Below the pieces are notes generated by a model, which was given only the letters and a program-made list of their open reading frames with translations, searched no databases and was not told the DNA's origin. The position numbers and the translations under genes are program-made. DNA of 64,000 nucleotides from Amphritea atlantica (GTDB lineage: Bacteria; Pseudomonadota; Gammaproteobacteria; Pseudomonadales; Balneatricaceae). Below, in pieces: positions 1 through 9,073 of the stretch (the first letter of the stretch is position 1; the number at the start of each line of letters is the position of its first letter). The stretch lies in contig NZ_FOGB01000001.1 of the NCBI RefSeq assembly GCF_900111095.1, positions 186,001 to 250,000 of the forward strand, written 5' to 3'.

Positions 1-2
1 AG

Positions 3-239
3 TCCATCGCCGGTTGTACCGCCACCACCGATCCCGGCTGGGAAATTGACGCCTTTGGTGGTGTCACCTCCCTGTGTCAGCCGATGGAGTCCGATCTGTA
101 TGGTTGTGCCGACCCCTGTTGGTGGCCAGCCCAGGTGCCGGATACCATGAATACCTATCCGGACTGGAATGAAAATGCAGCCAGCACGCTGGATAACTGG
201 CGCAATCTGGGAACCGTGTTCCCGGCTGATAAAGACTAA
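3..239 (+). CDS. qhpC: quinohemoprotein amine dehydrogenase gamma subunit (5' truncated by window edge)
   Basis: Small Cys/Trp-rich subunit that carries the cysteine tryptophylquinone (CTQ) cofactor of periplasmic quinohemoprotein amine dehydrogenase, which oxidises primary amines. The visible 78 codons begin close to the N terminus of the mature protein; the leader is off the window. Counting from the first visible Ser, the Cys/acid pairs C5-E14, C25-D31 and C39-D47, plus C35 and W41, keep the spacing of the known gamma subunit (there C7-E16, C27-D33, C41-D49 as thioether links and C37-W43 as CTQ). The segment around C35-W41 contains ADPCWW. The gene ends 18 bases before the beta subunit, which fits the known subunit order. 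The alpha subunit and the radical-SAM maturase QhpD should lie to the left. Identification is firm; the crosslinks are inferred from position. Confidence 0.93.
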   Translation, partial: SIAGCTATTDPGWEIDAFGGVTSLCQPMESDLYGCADPCWWPAQVPDTMNTYPDWNENAASTLDNWRNLGTVFPADKD

Positions 240-257
240 CCGAACAGGATGCTAACG

Positions 258-1400
258 ATGAGAAAAAGAAATATGCTTCCTCGCAGCATGACTGTCATGC
301 TGACGACCTTAACGCTGGGTGTAACCGCTTTAACCAGTGGTCTGGCGATTGCCGCAAAGGGGCCTGCGCTGAAAGCTGGCAACGAATATATGGTGGTGGC
401 TAACTATCCCAACCAGATGCACGTGCTGGATCTGCAAAGCGATACACTTTATAAAACCTGCGATATGCCGGGCCGTTTTGGTCCGGGAGCACTGCAGGTC
501 GCGCCGGACAAGAAAACTGCCTATATCCTCAACAATGGTTATGAGGATATCTATGGTGTGGATATGGACACCTGCGAGGTAAAATTCCACGCGAAGATGG
601 CGCAAAGCAAAAAAGAGCGGACTAAAACCATCTATGCCTTTGCCCTGAGTTATGACGGCAAAGAGTTATATGCAGTACAGAACCCAACCCTGATGGAGCG
701 GGATCATTATGTAGTTCAGCCAACCCGGCTGGCGGTGTATAGCACCGACGCTGGGATGGATGCCAAACCGGTGCGGATCTTCCCCTCACCCCGCCTGGTG
801 ACGGCAATGCAGGTAGGTAAAGATGGTGGTCTGTATATGGCCGGTGCAGACATCTATAAAATGGATGTAAAAACCGGTGAATACGAGGTGGCCGTTCCAA
901 GTCGTAACTGGAAACGTGAGCGCTATGTCCAGCCAGATGTACTGAACGTCTGGGCGGTGCAAACACCGACTAAAGACTTCACTATTCTGTATACCACGGC
1001 GCGCTTTCAGGAAGGCTCTGAAGACCTGGATACCGCCGACTGGCTGTATGGTTATTTCAATATCAATCTGGACACCGGGGCAACGGAAACCAAAGATTTC
1101 GGCCCGATCACCGAGCTGTATTTCACCGGCACCCGTTCACCGAAAGACCCCAACATTATGTATGGCGTGCTTAACCGACTGGCCAAATATGATATTGAGA
1201 AGCAGACGCTGCTGAAAGCGGCTGAGCTGGATCACTCCTACTACTGCGTGACAGTCAACCAGAGCGGCAGCAAAGTCTATCTGGCGGGTACCAACAATCA
1301 TGTCGCTGTCTTCGATGGCGATAGCCTTGAACGGCTGAAAACCATTCAGTTGCCCGGTGGGGATATGTCCACCACCACCGCCCAGGCATTTGTTCGCTAA
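258..1400 (+). CDS. qhpB: quinohemoprotein amine dehydrogenase beta subunit
   Basis: Beta-propeller subunit of quinohemoprotein amine dehydrogenase, a periplasmic enzyme that passes electrons from amines through CTQ and haem c to a c-type cytochrome or copper protein. About 380 residues, with an N-terminal Sec signal (basic start, hydrophobic stretch, cleavage near AIAAKG) followed by YVTN-like blade repeats such as YMVVANYPNQMHVLDL near the start and VAVFDGDSLERLKTIQL near the end. I chose the ATG at 258 because AGGA at 246-249 is well spaced from it; an in-frame ATG at 249 overlaps that site. It follows the gamma subunit directly and is probably in the same operon. No clear terminator follows, so read-through into the porin gene is possible. 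Confidence 0.9.
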   Translation: MRKRNMLPRSMTVMLTTLTLGVTALTSGLAIAAKGPALKAGNEYMVVANYPNQMHVLDLQSDTLYKTCDMPGRFGPGALQVAPDKKTAYILNNGYEDIYGVDMDTCEVKFHAKMAQSKKERTKTIYAFALSYDGKELYAVQNPTLMERDHYVVQPTRLAVYSTDAGMDAKPVRIFPSPRLVTAMQVGKDGGLYMAGADIYKMDVKTGEYEVAVPSRNWKRERYVQPDVLNVWAVQTPTKDFTILYTTARFQEGSEDLDTADWLYGYFNINLDTGATETKDFGPITELYFTGTRSPKDPNIMYGVLNRLAKYDIEKQTLLKAAELDHSYYCVTVNQSGSKVYLAGTNNHVAVFDGDSLERLKTIQLPGGDMSTTTAQAFVR

Positions 1401-1555
1401 CACTCCTTTTTAACGCTGAATACTCCCTCCGGGTAGCTTCAACTGAAGCTGCTCAGGGGGGACTTTGCCTGAATATCTGGCCGAAACAATAGACGGCTGA
1501 TCAGCCGGGTCTGATAACGGGCAGACTATCTTTAATCGTTTTATGGAATCTGAAT
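1401..1555. promoter_or_regulatory. leader with two inverted repeats between qhpB and the porin gene
   Basis: The 155-base gap contains a hairpin-forming repeat, AGCTTCA-AC-TGAAGCT (about 1436-1451), and a perfect 12-base palindrome GGCTGATCAGCC at 1495-1506, roughly 50 bases before the porin start. Neither is followed by a T-run, so neither looks like an intrinsic terminator. They may be operator or mRNA-processing sites. The protein that would bind is unknown. Confidence 0.3.
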
Positions 1556-2887
1556 ATGAAAAACAATAACAGTACATTCCTGAAGTTAAACGCACTGGTC
1601 GCTGTGTTGCTCTCTGCATCAGCGGTGCAGGCCGCTCCGGTTTATGACCAGGATGGCAAGTCCCTTGAATTTAATGTCGAGGGTATGGCAGGTATTTTCT
1701 CTACCGATGAGAACTATAACGGTGTCGATGATGGCGGCAATCACTGGCAGGAAGGTTATCTGAAGGGGGACCTGGTGGGCCGCAAGGCGACTGGCAGCGG
1801 CTCCGTCTATGGCGGACTGGGTGTCATTGCGCTGGGCACCGGTGGTGACGGCGATGCTGGTGGTTATACCTCGGGTGATGAAAGTGAGCTGAAAATAGAA
1901 AACGCGTTTGTCGGCTGGCAAAGCAGTAATGGTGTTTTCGATCTGTCAGCCGGTCGTCAGCAGTTCATGCTGGGGGATGGTTTTATTATTGCCGGTGATG
2001 CGATCAGCCTCGGTGATATGGGGATTCCGGGTGTCGATGTTGACCGTGGTGGTGCTTACTATCTGGCGGGACAGAAAAGCTTCGACAAGACCGCGATCCT
2101 GAAAGTCGATCCCGAAGGCCCGGTGCGGGGTGATCTGTTCTGGTTGCAGTCAGATAATCCTTATCATCAGGATACAGAGCTGGGCGGAGTCAACCTTGAA
2201 TGGGTTTATGAGGCTAAAGGCACACTGGGTCTGAGTTATCTATCGGTGCTGGATGTTGACCAGGGAGCCGGGTTTGGTATCTGGGATCAGCGTAAGGGGA
2301 TGGATGTTGTCAGCCTGCGCGGGCAGGGCAGTATGGGGGTGGAAAACCTGTTTCTGTCATTTGAATATGTCAATGAGAGTGGCGGTGATACAGCAGTCAA
2401 AAATGATGCTAATGCCTGGTATGTCGAAGGCGGCTGGACGTTTACCGGTCTACCATGGTCACCAACCCTCAACTATCGTCATGCTAAGTTCTCCGGAGAC
2501 GATGCATCGACCACCGATAACGAAGCCTTTGATCCCCTGTTTTTCGGCTTTACCCGTGGTTTTGGCACCTGGTTCCAGGGGGAAGTGGCATCTAACTATG
2601 CGGGTCCTGCCAACAGTGGCAACAGGGTGGATCGTGTCGAGTTGATGCTGCAACCGAGGGAAGATCTGACGGTTGGTCTGCAGTACTGGGACTTTGGTAA
2701 AGAGGCTGATGCAGCTGACACCGCCGGTAACGAAGTGGACCTCTATGCGCTCTGGTCGATCAACGATAACTTCATCTTCAGCCCGATGGTCGGTTACTAC
2801 ACCCCGGATGGCAGCAGCGTGATCGCCAATCAGGCCAATGATAATAGCAATCTCTACCTGCAGGCGGTGCTGATGTACTTTTACTAA
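1556..2887 (+). CDS. outer-membrane beta-barrel porin
   Basis: Predicted 443-residue outer-membrane channel. It has a signal peptide ending near VQAAPVYD, then Gly/Asp-rich alternating strands typical of a beta-barrel, and ends in aromatic residues (LMYFY), the usual C-terminal signature recognised for barrel insertion. It resembles the broad group of porins with alginate-export or OprB-like barrels, but I cannot assign a substrate. Its position just after the amine dehydrogenase genes suggests uptake of the amine substrate; that is inference only. A strong terminator lies downstream at 2997-3028. Confidence 0.75.
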   Translation: MKNNNSTFLKLNALVAVLLSASAVQAAPVYDQDGKSLEFNVEGMAGIFSTDENYNGVDDGGNHWQEGYLKGDLVGRKATGSGSVYGGLGVIALGTGGDGDAGGYTSGDESELKIENAFVGWQSSNGVFDLSAGRQQFMLGDGFIIAGDAISLGDMGIPGVDVDRGGAYYLAGQKSFDKTAILKVDPEGPVRGDLFWLQSDNPYHQDTELGGVNLEWVYEAKGTLGLSYLSVLDVDQGAGFGIWDQRKGMDVVSLRGQGSMGVENLFLSFEYVNESGGDTAVKNDANAWYVEGGWTFTGLPWSPTLNYRHAKFSGDDASTTDNEAFDPLFFGFTRGFGTWFQGEVASNYAGPANSGNRVDRVELMLQPREDLTVGLQYWDFGKEADAADTAGNEVDLYALWSINDNFIFSPMVGYYTPDGSSVIANQANDNSNLYLQAVLMYFY

Positions 2888-2996
2888 TTAAAAATCTTTA
2901 CTAATCAACACCGTTGAACTGATGTCATTGTAAGGGAGGCCCTGCTCCTTCAGCCGCGATAAAAAGGTAGTTTCACGGTTACCTTCATGTCGCTTT

Positions 2997-3028
2997 CCAC
3001 GGCCCGGTTTCCGGCGCCGTGGCTTTTT
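2997..3028 (+). terminator. intrinsic terminator after the porin gene
   Basis: Perfect 7-bp stem CCACGGC / GCCGTGG (2997-3003 with 3016-3022) followed by CTTTTT. It separates the amine dehydrogenase/porin unit from the sigma-54 regulator gene. Confidence 0.8.
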
Positions 3029-3181
3029 GCTGTTGAAACAGGTGGTTAATCAATTCCGATAAAAAAGTCACAGGCCGATCAGTGGAACACTATTTGATTG
3101 CTATAGTTACACAGATACGGTAAAAAAATTGATAGCCTGTATTTGAGTTGTTCAATTAAGCAGTAGCGAGTAATCAGTACT

Positions 3182-5146
3182 ATGAAGAAGTCGACAGATT
3201 CCGTGTTACCTACCGACCCCCTTCATTCGGTGAAGGTCGCCCGCAATCGGCTTGTTCAGGAAGGCGAAGTTCCCAGTGGCGTCTTACGCAGTGAGATTGA
3301 AGATTCCTGGCAGCGAAGTGTCAATGCCGGTCTTAACTGTGAAGCTCCACTTGATCTGGAAAATCTCTCCAGAGACAGGATTGACACCCTGCAAGAGAAA
3401 AACAGGGGGCTGATCGAAGCGGCTCATCCTGAAATTAAACAGCTGGTTGACTATTTTAGTTCCGATGGCGGACTGGTGATGCTGACTGATGAATCGGCGA
3501 CGATTCTCAAGATCAAGGGTGAAACCCGGCATCTGGATTCTGCCACCCGCTATGCACTTGCACCGGGGGCTAACTGGGGCGAAGAATTACGCGGCACCAA
3601 TGGTCCGGGCACCGCTATTGTTAACCGCTCCCCCCTGATGATCCGGGGTAATGAGCATTTTCTCGATTCCATCGGCTACCTCTCCTGCTGCTCTGCGCCG
3701 ATTACCGACCCTAAAGGTGAGTTGCTGGGAGTGCTGGATCTGACCTCACCCACCGATAATCGGGATCTTCCGCCCAATCTCAGTCTGGTGCAGCAGGCGG
3801 TGCGTTCTATCGAGAATCGCATGTTCAGCGGCCAGTTTCAGCAGCATATTGTTCTCAGTGTTCATAGCCGTCCGGAGTATCTGCGCTCCTCATGGCAGGG
3901 GATGTTGGCACTGGAGCTGGATGGCCATATTCAGGCGGCCAATGAACAGATCTGCCAACTGCTGAACCGTAAGCGGGAACAGCTGGTGGGGCGTAATCTT
4001 GAAGAGCTGTTTGGAGTGCGTCCTGAAGTACTGCTGACCGATCTGCACCGTAAAGGACGGGGGCAGTTACGAACCCGCGGCGGTGATTTCTACTGTGAAC
4101 TGCTGCACTTTCCCAATAGCTTTCCGACAACTTATAAAGCTCCGCTCAAATCAAATCGCAGTAAGCCCGCTCCGGCTCCTTTGAATGCGCCTCCCCTGCA
4201 AGAACTGGCGGGACAGGATCCCCGCTTACAGAAAGGTGTGCGAATGGGCAGCCGGGCACTGTCCCACGAACTGCCGGTGCTGATTCAGGGGGAGACCGGT
4301 ACCGGTAAAGAGGTGATGGCTAAATCACTGCATCTCGATAGTCGTCGTAATAGCGGGCCGTTTGTCGCGGTGAATTGTGCGTCGATACCTGAAGGGCTGA
4401 TCGAATCGGAACTGTTTGGCTATCGGGAAGGAGCCTTCACTGGTTCCCGCAAAGGCGGGATGATCGGGCGGCTGGAACAGGCTCAGGGAGGAACCCTCTT
4501 TCTTGATGAGATCGGCGATATGCCGCTGGCATTGCAGGCCCGGTTGCTGCGGGTATTGCAGGAACGCACCATTGCGCCTTTGGGAGGTGGAGATGAGATC
4601 GCGCTGGATATCGCGGTGATCTGTGCCTCTCATCGGGATCTGAAAGCGCTGGTGGCTGAAGGTCTGTTCCGTGAAGATCTGTACTATCGCCTCAACGGTG
4701 TCTGTCTGCGTATTCCTGCATTCCGTGACCGTACCGATAAAGCGGATTTTATTCGCTACTTCCTGCAGCAACTGACACCGGATGGTCGCCAGATTGAGAT
4801 TGCGTCTGAGCTGATGGAGCAGCTGTTAGCTTATCACTGGCCCGGTAATATACGTCAACTGGAAACTACACTGCGGGTGGCTATCGCCTTTATGGAACCG
4901 GATGAAGTGGAGATTAACAGCTGTCATATCAGTGATGATTTTCTCGAAGAGCTGAACAGTCAGGGACAATCTGCTGAGGGCAATATGTCGTTTAACCCGG
5001 TTGTTGGGACATTGAAAACCAGTGAACTCTTAACCATTCAGCAGGTTCTGGAACAGAACGAAGGCAATATTTCAGCAACAGCGACAGAGTTGGGCATCAG
5101 TCGTGCCACCCTGTACCGCAAACTGAAACAGCTGGAAGGCGCGTGA
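3182..5146 (+). CDS. AcoR-type sigma-54-dependent transcriptional activator
   Basis: 654-residue enhancer-binding protein. An N-terminal AcoR-like region with a GAF domain (about residues 60-210, including GTNGPGTA) is followed by a PAS-like segment (about 235-300), an AAA+ domain with Walker A GETGTGK at 370-376 and Walker B LFLDEIGDM, and a C-terminal Fis-type helix-turn-helix (NISATATELGISRATLYRKL). The sigma-54 contact loop reads GAFTGS at 417-422 instead of the usual GAFTGA. It sits downstream of the amine dehydrogenase/porin unit but behind a terminator, so it is transcribed alone. It could control that operon or a distant alcohol/acetoin-type pathway; the ligand is not deducible. Confidence 0.85.
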   Translation: MKKSTDSVLPTDPLHSVKVARNRLVQEGEVPSGVLRSEIEDSWQRSVNAGLNCEAPLDLENLSRDRIDTLQEKNRGLIEAAHPEIKQLVDYFSSDGGLVMLTDESATILKIKGETRHLDSATRYALAPGANWGEELRGTNGPGTAIVNRSPLMIRGNEHFLDSIGYLSCCSAPITDPKGELLGVLDLTSPTDNRDLPPNLSLVQQAVRSIENRMFSGQFQQHIVLSVHSRPEYLRSSWQGMLALELDGHIQAANEQICQLLNRKREQLVGRNLEELFGVRPEVLLTDLHRKGRGQLRTRGGDFYCELLHFPNSFPTTYKAPLKSNRSKPAPAPLNAPPLQELAGQDPRLQKGVRMGSRALSHELPVLIQGETGTGKEVMAKSLHLDSRRNSGPFVAVNCASIPEGLIESELFGYREGAFTGSRKGGMIGRLEQAQGGTLFLDEIGDMPLALQARLLRVLQERTIAPLGGGDEIALDIAVICASHRDLKALVAEGLFREDLYYRLNGVCLRIPAFRDRTDKADFIRYFLQQLTPDGRQIEIASELMEQLLAYHWPGNIRQLETTLRVAIAFMEPDEVEINSCHISDDFLEELNSQGQSAEGNMSFNPVVGTLKTSELLTIQQVLEQNEGNISATATELGISRATLYRKLKQLEGA

Positions 5147-5156
5147 GGTGTAAACC

Positions 5157-5789
5157 CTATTCAAACCGCCACTCCTCGGAAAGTCCCGGAATCACTTGTG
5201 GTGCTGTGTAACTGAGGCTTTTATCAAAGCGAGCCATAAATATCTGCCAGATCTCTGCAACCGGGATGCTGTTTTCCATTCTATCAAGTAATTCCAGTGA
5301 ATCGCCGGGGCTCAGTTGGCCGGTTTCTAATACCCGGTAATACCAGCCGGAGATCGCTTCGGACATGATCAGCGAGGCGATATGGGCGTTGCCATATTTC
5401 TGATTCACTTTCCAACAGGGACGACGGGGTTGCGATACCTGCACAATAGCTGTGCCCAAACGGAAGGTATCGCCGATATGGACTTCGTTATCGGTTAACC
5501 CGCAGGTGGAGATGTTTTCACCCATAGAGCCCGGGACAAAACTGTCGCTCAGATGGGGCAACGCTTGTTGAAACAATGCGTAATGTTCAGCCGGGTAGTG
5601 GTAGATCGCTTTTTCTGGCCCACCGTGAACACGTTTGTCCACTTGTATATCGCCATTGAGTCCCAGTCCGGTGATCTCATGACTGCCCTCCGACAACGTT
5701 TTAAAAATACCGGTTGGCGTATTGTCAGGACCGATAGTGTTTAGCTGGCCGATATAGATACCATCAACTGATACTGAGCGTGACTGCAT
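5157..5789 (-). CDS. yiiM: MOSC-domain protein, YiiM-like
   Basis: 210-residue MOSC protein of the YiiM family, whose members use molybdenum cofactor to reduce N-hydroxylated bases such as 6-hydroxylaminopurine. The protein shows the conserved VHGGPEKAIYHYP segment, GSMGENIS, and the cofactor-binding cysteine in PRRPCWKVNQKYG. Length and layout match the family. It is convergent with the sigma-54 regulator gene, with 10 bases between the stop codons, and divergent from yceH. Confidence 0.88.
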   Translation of the reverse strand: MQSRSVSVDGIYIGQLNTIGPDNTPTGIFKTLSEGSHEITGLGLNGDIQVDKRVHGGPEKAIYHYPAEHYALFQQALPHLSDSFVPGSMGENISTCGLTDNEVHIGDTFRLGTAIVQVSQPRRPCWKVNQKYGNAHIASLIMSEAISGWYYRVLETGQLSPGDSLELLDRMENSIPVAEIWQIFMARFDKSLSYTAPQVIPGLSEEWRFE

Positions 5790-5956
5790 GTTTCTGTCCT
5801 CTGTTGAGTCAGTGGAACAGTGTAGAGTGGCGTGACTGAAATCACCAGTTGGAGCGGCGGGCTAAAGTTGAATTTGTCTGAATAATTAAGGTGCCATTTG
5901 CTGAAAATAGGGTAACCTTATGAATGTGTTAATTATTTTTTGTAAGAGGGCATAAC

Positions 5957-6607
5957 ATGGATATGGATCTGAGTCTTTTGCAAACCCGGGTGATTGGTTG
6001 TCTGATTGAGAAAGAGAAAACCACGCCGGATCAGTATCCTCTCACGCTGAACTCCCTCACCTCTGCCTGTAATCAGAAAAGTAATCGAGACCCGGTGCTG
6101 GACCTGTCAGACACCGAGGTTCAGGAGGTGCTCGATGAACTGAACAGGAAACATCTGATTCGCGAGGAGAGCAGTTTTGGCAGCCGCGTCCCCAAGTATA
6201 AACACCGCTTTTGTAACACCGAATTTTCTGAGCTGAAGCTAAGCGAGCAAGAGCTGGCAATAGTCTGTACGCTGTTTCTGAGAGGTCCGCAGACGCCGGG
6301 TGAACTGCGCAGCCGGACTAACCGTTTGTGCAGTTTCAGTGATGTCCATGAGACCGAAGCGGTACTGCAGAAGATGAGCGAGCGGGAGGAATATCCGCTG
6401 GTGGTGCGTATGCCCCGGGAGCCGGGTAAGCGGGAATCCCGCTATGCGCACCTGTTCAGTGGTGAGGTCGAAGCGGCTGATCCGTCTGACTATGTACCAA
6501 CGGCAAGCAGCCCGCGTGTCAGTCGTGAGACGATAGAGGCTCTGGAGGCGCGTATTGCTGAACTCGAGCGCACCGTAGCAGCGCTGCAGTTGAAACTGGC
6601 GGAATAG
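5957..6607 (+). CDS. yceH: YceH family protein (DUF480)
   Basis: 216-residue UPF0502/YceH protein of unknown biochemical role. The N-terminal winged-helix-like DUF480 repeat is clear ([20 protein letters not shown], then [11 protein letters not shown]), as is the second repeat ([16 protein letters not shown]). The C terminus is a short coiled coil ([20 protein letters not shown]). Standalone gene, divergent from the MOSC gene. Confidence 0.9.
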   Translation: MDMDLSLLQTRVIGCLIEKEKTTPDQYPLTLNSLTSACNQKSNRDPVLDLSDTEVQEVLDELNRKHLIREESSFGSRVPKYKHRFCNTEFSELKLSEQELAIVCTLFLRGPQTPGELRSRTNRLCSFSDVHETEAVLQKMSEREEYPLVVRMPREPGKRESRYAHLFSGEVEAADPSDYVPTASSPRVSRETIEALEARIAELERTVAALQLKLAE

Positions 6608-6617
6608 CCGCGACGGT

Positions 6618-6806
6618 TCAGAGCAGTAGTTTTTTGCCGGTTCGTTGCTGTGGGCCCTGTAACCTGGGGATACCACTAAAGCCGGAAGGTACTACTGTAA
6701 TTCTGCCGCCCTGCTGTAAAAACTGGCTGGTCTGATGACGAATAGACTCGTGGGTTTCTTTGGCTGCAGGTGGTTTGGGTACGTTTCTCAGACGCAGGGC
6801 TTTCAT
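6618..6806 (-). CDS. small conserved-looking protein of unknown function
   Basis: 62-residue basic protein starting MKALRLRNVPKPPA. The reading frame is open further upstream, but the ATG at 6806 is preceded by GAGGAACAGGCA, a good ribosome binding site, so this start is preferred. The middle (HESIRHQTSQFLQQGGRITVVPSGFSGIP) has the look of short gammaproteobacterial proteins with an FLxxGGxI core, as in SutA-like regulators, but the match is too short to assign. It is convergent with yceH, 10 bases apart. Confidence 0.55.
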   Translation of the reverse strand: MKALRLRNVPKPPAAKETHESIRHQTSQFLQQGGRITVVPSGFSGIPRLQGPQQRTGKKLLL

Positions 6807-7061
6807 TGCCTGTTCCTCTGTTTTGTGTTTCGGTGACAAAGCAGTATAGGAAAGATTTTTCAGATTGCTCAATTTATGAACAGTTTTTTATGTCTGTTTC
6901 CTCATGTCTGAGGTGACGCTTATCGGGGTGGGATGTTGGTCTGCTTCTCTCAGAGATCTTTTTCGCAAGAGCTAATCTGTATCAATGGTGATTGACGGAG
7001 TTGCAGACATAATTAGCAGACCTGATCCAGGTATATTCACTAATCAGAAGAGGTTTCGGGG

Positions 7062-7460
7062 ATGAAATATCTGATCCTGCTGCTATCGATCTGCCTGCTG
7101 CCCGGTTACGCTTTTGCCGATCAGCTGAAACCCTTTACCAGTGATGGTTGCAGCGCGTTTCCTGATGGCACACTGGAAGAGAATACACTCTGGTTAGCCT
7201 GCTGTGAGGAGCATGACCGGGCGTACTGGCAAGGGGGCACATATCAGCAGCGTCTTGATGCTGATCAGCAGCTTAAACAGTGTGTTGCTGCACTGGGTAA
7301 GCCAAAAACTGCGCTGCTGATGCTGGTGGGTGTCAGGGTTGGAGGCTCTCCTGCTTTACCGACTGGATTTCGCTGGGGTTATGGCTGGTCTTATCCCAGA
7401 GGCTATGGCGAACTGACTGAGGAGGAGCGGCAACAGGTTAAGAAGATGACGCCGCCGTAG
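7062..7460 (+). CDS. secreted phospholipase A2-fold-like protein
   Basis: 132 residues with a clear Sec signal peptide (MKYLILLLSICLLPGYAFA). The mature part has DGCSAFPDG, then LACCEEHDRAYWQGG, then spaced Cys residues, a pattern like the PLA2 Ca-loop and CCxxHD catalytic helix. Database entries of this type are often named only hypothetical. A hydrophobic stretch (TALLMLVGVRVGG) follows, ending in a Gly/Tyr/Trp-rich region. Enzyme activity is unproven. It stands alone ahead of betI. Confidence 0.65.
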   Translation: MKYLILLLSICLLPGYAFADQLKPFTSDGCSAFPDGTLEENTLWLACCEEHDRAYWQGGTYQQRLDADQQLKQCVAALGKPKTALLMLVGVRVGGSPALPTGFRWGYGWSYPRGYGELTEEERQQVKKMTPP

Positions 7461-7524
7461 TTTACCATTCTGATAATGAGGAACCTTTCCTGCCGTTTTC
7501 AGCCTGATGCCTACTTATGTGGGG

Positions 7525-7572
7525 TTGACAGTTAAGAGTCAGAAAGGCATTTTTAATTAAACGTCTATTTAA
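7525..7572 (+). promoter_or_regulatory. betI promoter -35 box and candidate BetI operator
   Basis: A perfect TTGACA -35 box lies at 7525-7530. It is followed at 7553-7572 by the near-palindrome TTAATTAAACGTCTATTTAA, centred on the CG at 7562-7563, in the -10 region and 18 bases before the betI start. A second 20-base element of the same design lies upstream of betB at 15783-15802. The core matches the BetI-type ATTGAACGTTCAAT pattern as I remember it at 10 of 14 positions. Consistent with autorepression by BetI. Confidence 0.55.
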
Positions 7573-7589
7573 GTATACGGATCTTGTAA

Positions 7590-8171
7590 ATGCCTAAAGT
7601 AGGAATGCCTGAAATCAGGAAGCCTCAGTTGATTAACGCCACCATGCAAGCGATTGATTCTGTGGGTTTGCAAAAGGCCAGTGTGGTGATGATCAGCAGT
7701 TATGCGGGGGTTTCTCCTGCCATTATTAATCACTACTTTGGCGGAAAAAGTGGTCTGCTTGAAGCCACCATGCGGTCGATTCTTAAACAGCTGTCGGATG
7801 GCGTCAGGAGTCGTCTGCAGGAGGCGGGGCCTGATGATGTTATCGCGCGGATTCAGGCAATCGTTGGCGGTAATTTCTCACCGGATCAACTGGACAGTAA
7901 AGTGGTCAAGACCTGGCTGGCGTTCTGGTCGCAGTCGATGCATGACGACATGCTGTTTCGTCTTCAGCGGGTGAATGAGAAACGGCTGATCTCTCATCTG
8001 ACGCTGGAATTGAAGAAGGTCTTGCCGCCAGAAAAAGCGACGTTTGTTGCTCAGGGAATTGCGGCGCTGATCGATGGTATCTGGTTGCGTGGGGCGCTCT
8101 CTCCCCAGGGGATTAATGCCGAACTGGCCCAGCGAATGATCACCGATTATCTGGAGCATCAGTTAAGCTGA
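7590..8171 (+). CDS. betI: BetI, choline-responsive TetR-family repressor
   Basis: 193-residue TetR-family repressor that in other bacteria represses the bet genes and is released by choline. The start [19 protein letters not shown] and the helix-turn-helix ([27 protein letters not shown]) are diagnostic of BetI, and the length is standard. Unlike the common betIBA order, betI here is separated from betBA by a porin and the choline ABC transporter and points the other way. Matching candidate operators lie before betI (7553-7572) and before betB (15783-15802). Confidence 0.93.
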   Translation: MPKVGMPEIRKPQLINATMQAIDSVGLQKASVVMISSYAGVSPAIINHYFGGKSGLLEATMRSILKQLSDGVRSRLQEAGPDDVIARIQAIVGGNFSPDQLDSKVVKTWLAFWSQSMHDDMLFRLQRVNEKRLISHLTLELKKVLPPEKATFVAQGIAALIDGIWLRGALSPQGINAELAQRMITDYLEHQLS

Positions 8172-8196
8172 TTTCTGGTGATTCTTGCAGAGAAAA

Positions 8197-8225
8197 AAGA
8201 CCCCGATTTTCGGGGGCTTTCTGTT
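8197..8225. terminator. bidirectional terminator between betI and the TorF-type porin gene
   Basis: Stem CCCCG / CGGGG (8201-8205 with 8211-8215), with GAAAAAAGA on the left and a GCTTTCTGTTTT tract on the right. It therefore can end transcription of betI on the plus strand and of the porin gene on the minus strand. Confidence 0.75.
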
Positions 8226-8280
8226 TTACATCGACAGCGCTGAAGGGGGAGTGCTGTTTCTGTATGCTCTGAAGCGTAAC

Positions 8281-9003
8281 TCACTCAAAGGTGCGGCTGA
8301 TGCTCAGTACTGCCCTGGCATCGGCGGTATCACCCCAGTAATCTTTGTCAATATTGGTGTCTGTGACGGCGAGAGAGAGATCAAACCCAGCAACGCTCTT
8401 TGCCACAGATGCGCCCCAGTGAGAGTAAGAATCGTCATCCGCACCAGGTCCAAAATAAGCATTTACTTTGCTATCCAGCAGTTTAGTGTGAGACGCTTCA
8501 AGGGTCAGACTGAAATCTTCCGGCAGGCTAATGGTGTGGCTCAGATTGATGACCACTGAGTTGCCCATCTCACCAAAATAATCATCCGAGACAAGCACCT
8601 TAGCGGTGGTGTTTTCCTTGTATGTGATTGAACCGTACACTTCGCCATAATCCGATTCAGCACCGGCATCGTCAGCGCCCGGGTAGGTATAGTATGCGTA
8701 ACCCACATCATAACCGAAATCATCATTGATGCTGCCAGCATATCCCGCATAGTAATCGATCTCGACTTCAGCACTGCTATAGGCATTTTCATCCAGGCCT
8801 GAAGCCCAGGCTCCGGCATAGAAACCGGCATCGTTAAACCAGTCAACGCTGCCCTGCAGGGTTGGGTCGCCATCGGTATTGCTGACACCGTTATAGACGT
8901 AATCGGACACCAGAGTGACGGTGGCGGAAACGTCGGCCTGTGCCTGCAGCGCAAAGGTTGCAGAGGAGGCGATTAGGCTGCTGAGTAGTAGTTTTTTAAA
9001 CAT
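8281..9003 (-). CDS. TorF-family putative outer-membrane porin
   Basis: 240-residue protein with a signal peptide (MFKKLLLSSLIASSATFALQAQA) and the TorF/Gcw_chp pattern: VSATVTLVSDYVYNGVSNTDGDPTLQGSVDWF and repeated Tyr/Gly-rich strands, ending in a terminal Phe (LSISRTFE). The family is thought to form outer-membrane barrels but the substrate is unknown. The gene lies between betI and the choline transporter genes on the strand of the latter. A role in choline passage through the outer membrane is possible but not shown. Confidence 0.85.
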   Translation of the reverse strand: MFKKLLLSSLIASSATFALQAQADVSATVTLVSDYVYNGVSNTDGDPTLQGSVDWFNDAGFYAGAWASGLDENAYSSAEVEIDYYAGYAGSINDDFGYDVGYAYYTYPGADDAGAESDYGEVYGSITYKENTTAKVLVSDDYFGEMGNSVVINLSHTISLPEDFSLTLEASHTKLLDSKVNAYFGPGADDDSYSHWGASVAKSVAGFDLSLAVTDTNIDKDYWGDTADARAVLSISRTFE

Positions 9004-9073
9004 GGTTAATCCCCGACTTTAGGATGGTTGTGTTCCCATATTCGTTATATTGCCGAATTTTGGGCTGAGTTTG

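Noticed and set aside
8185-8559. 124-codon plus-strand frame over the terminator and the porin gene
   Set aside because: Antisense to the TorF-type porin, which has a signal peptide and a family match.
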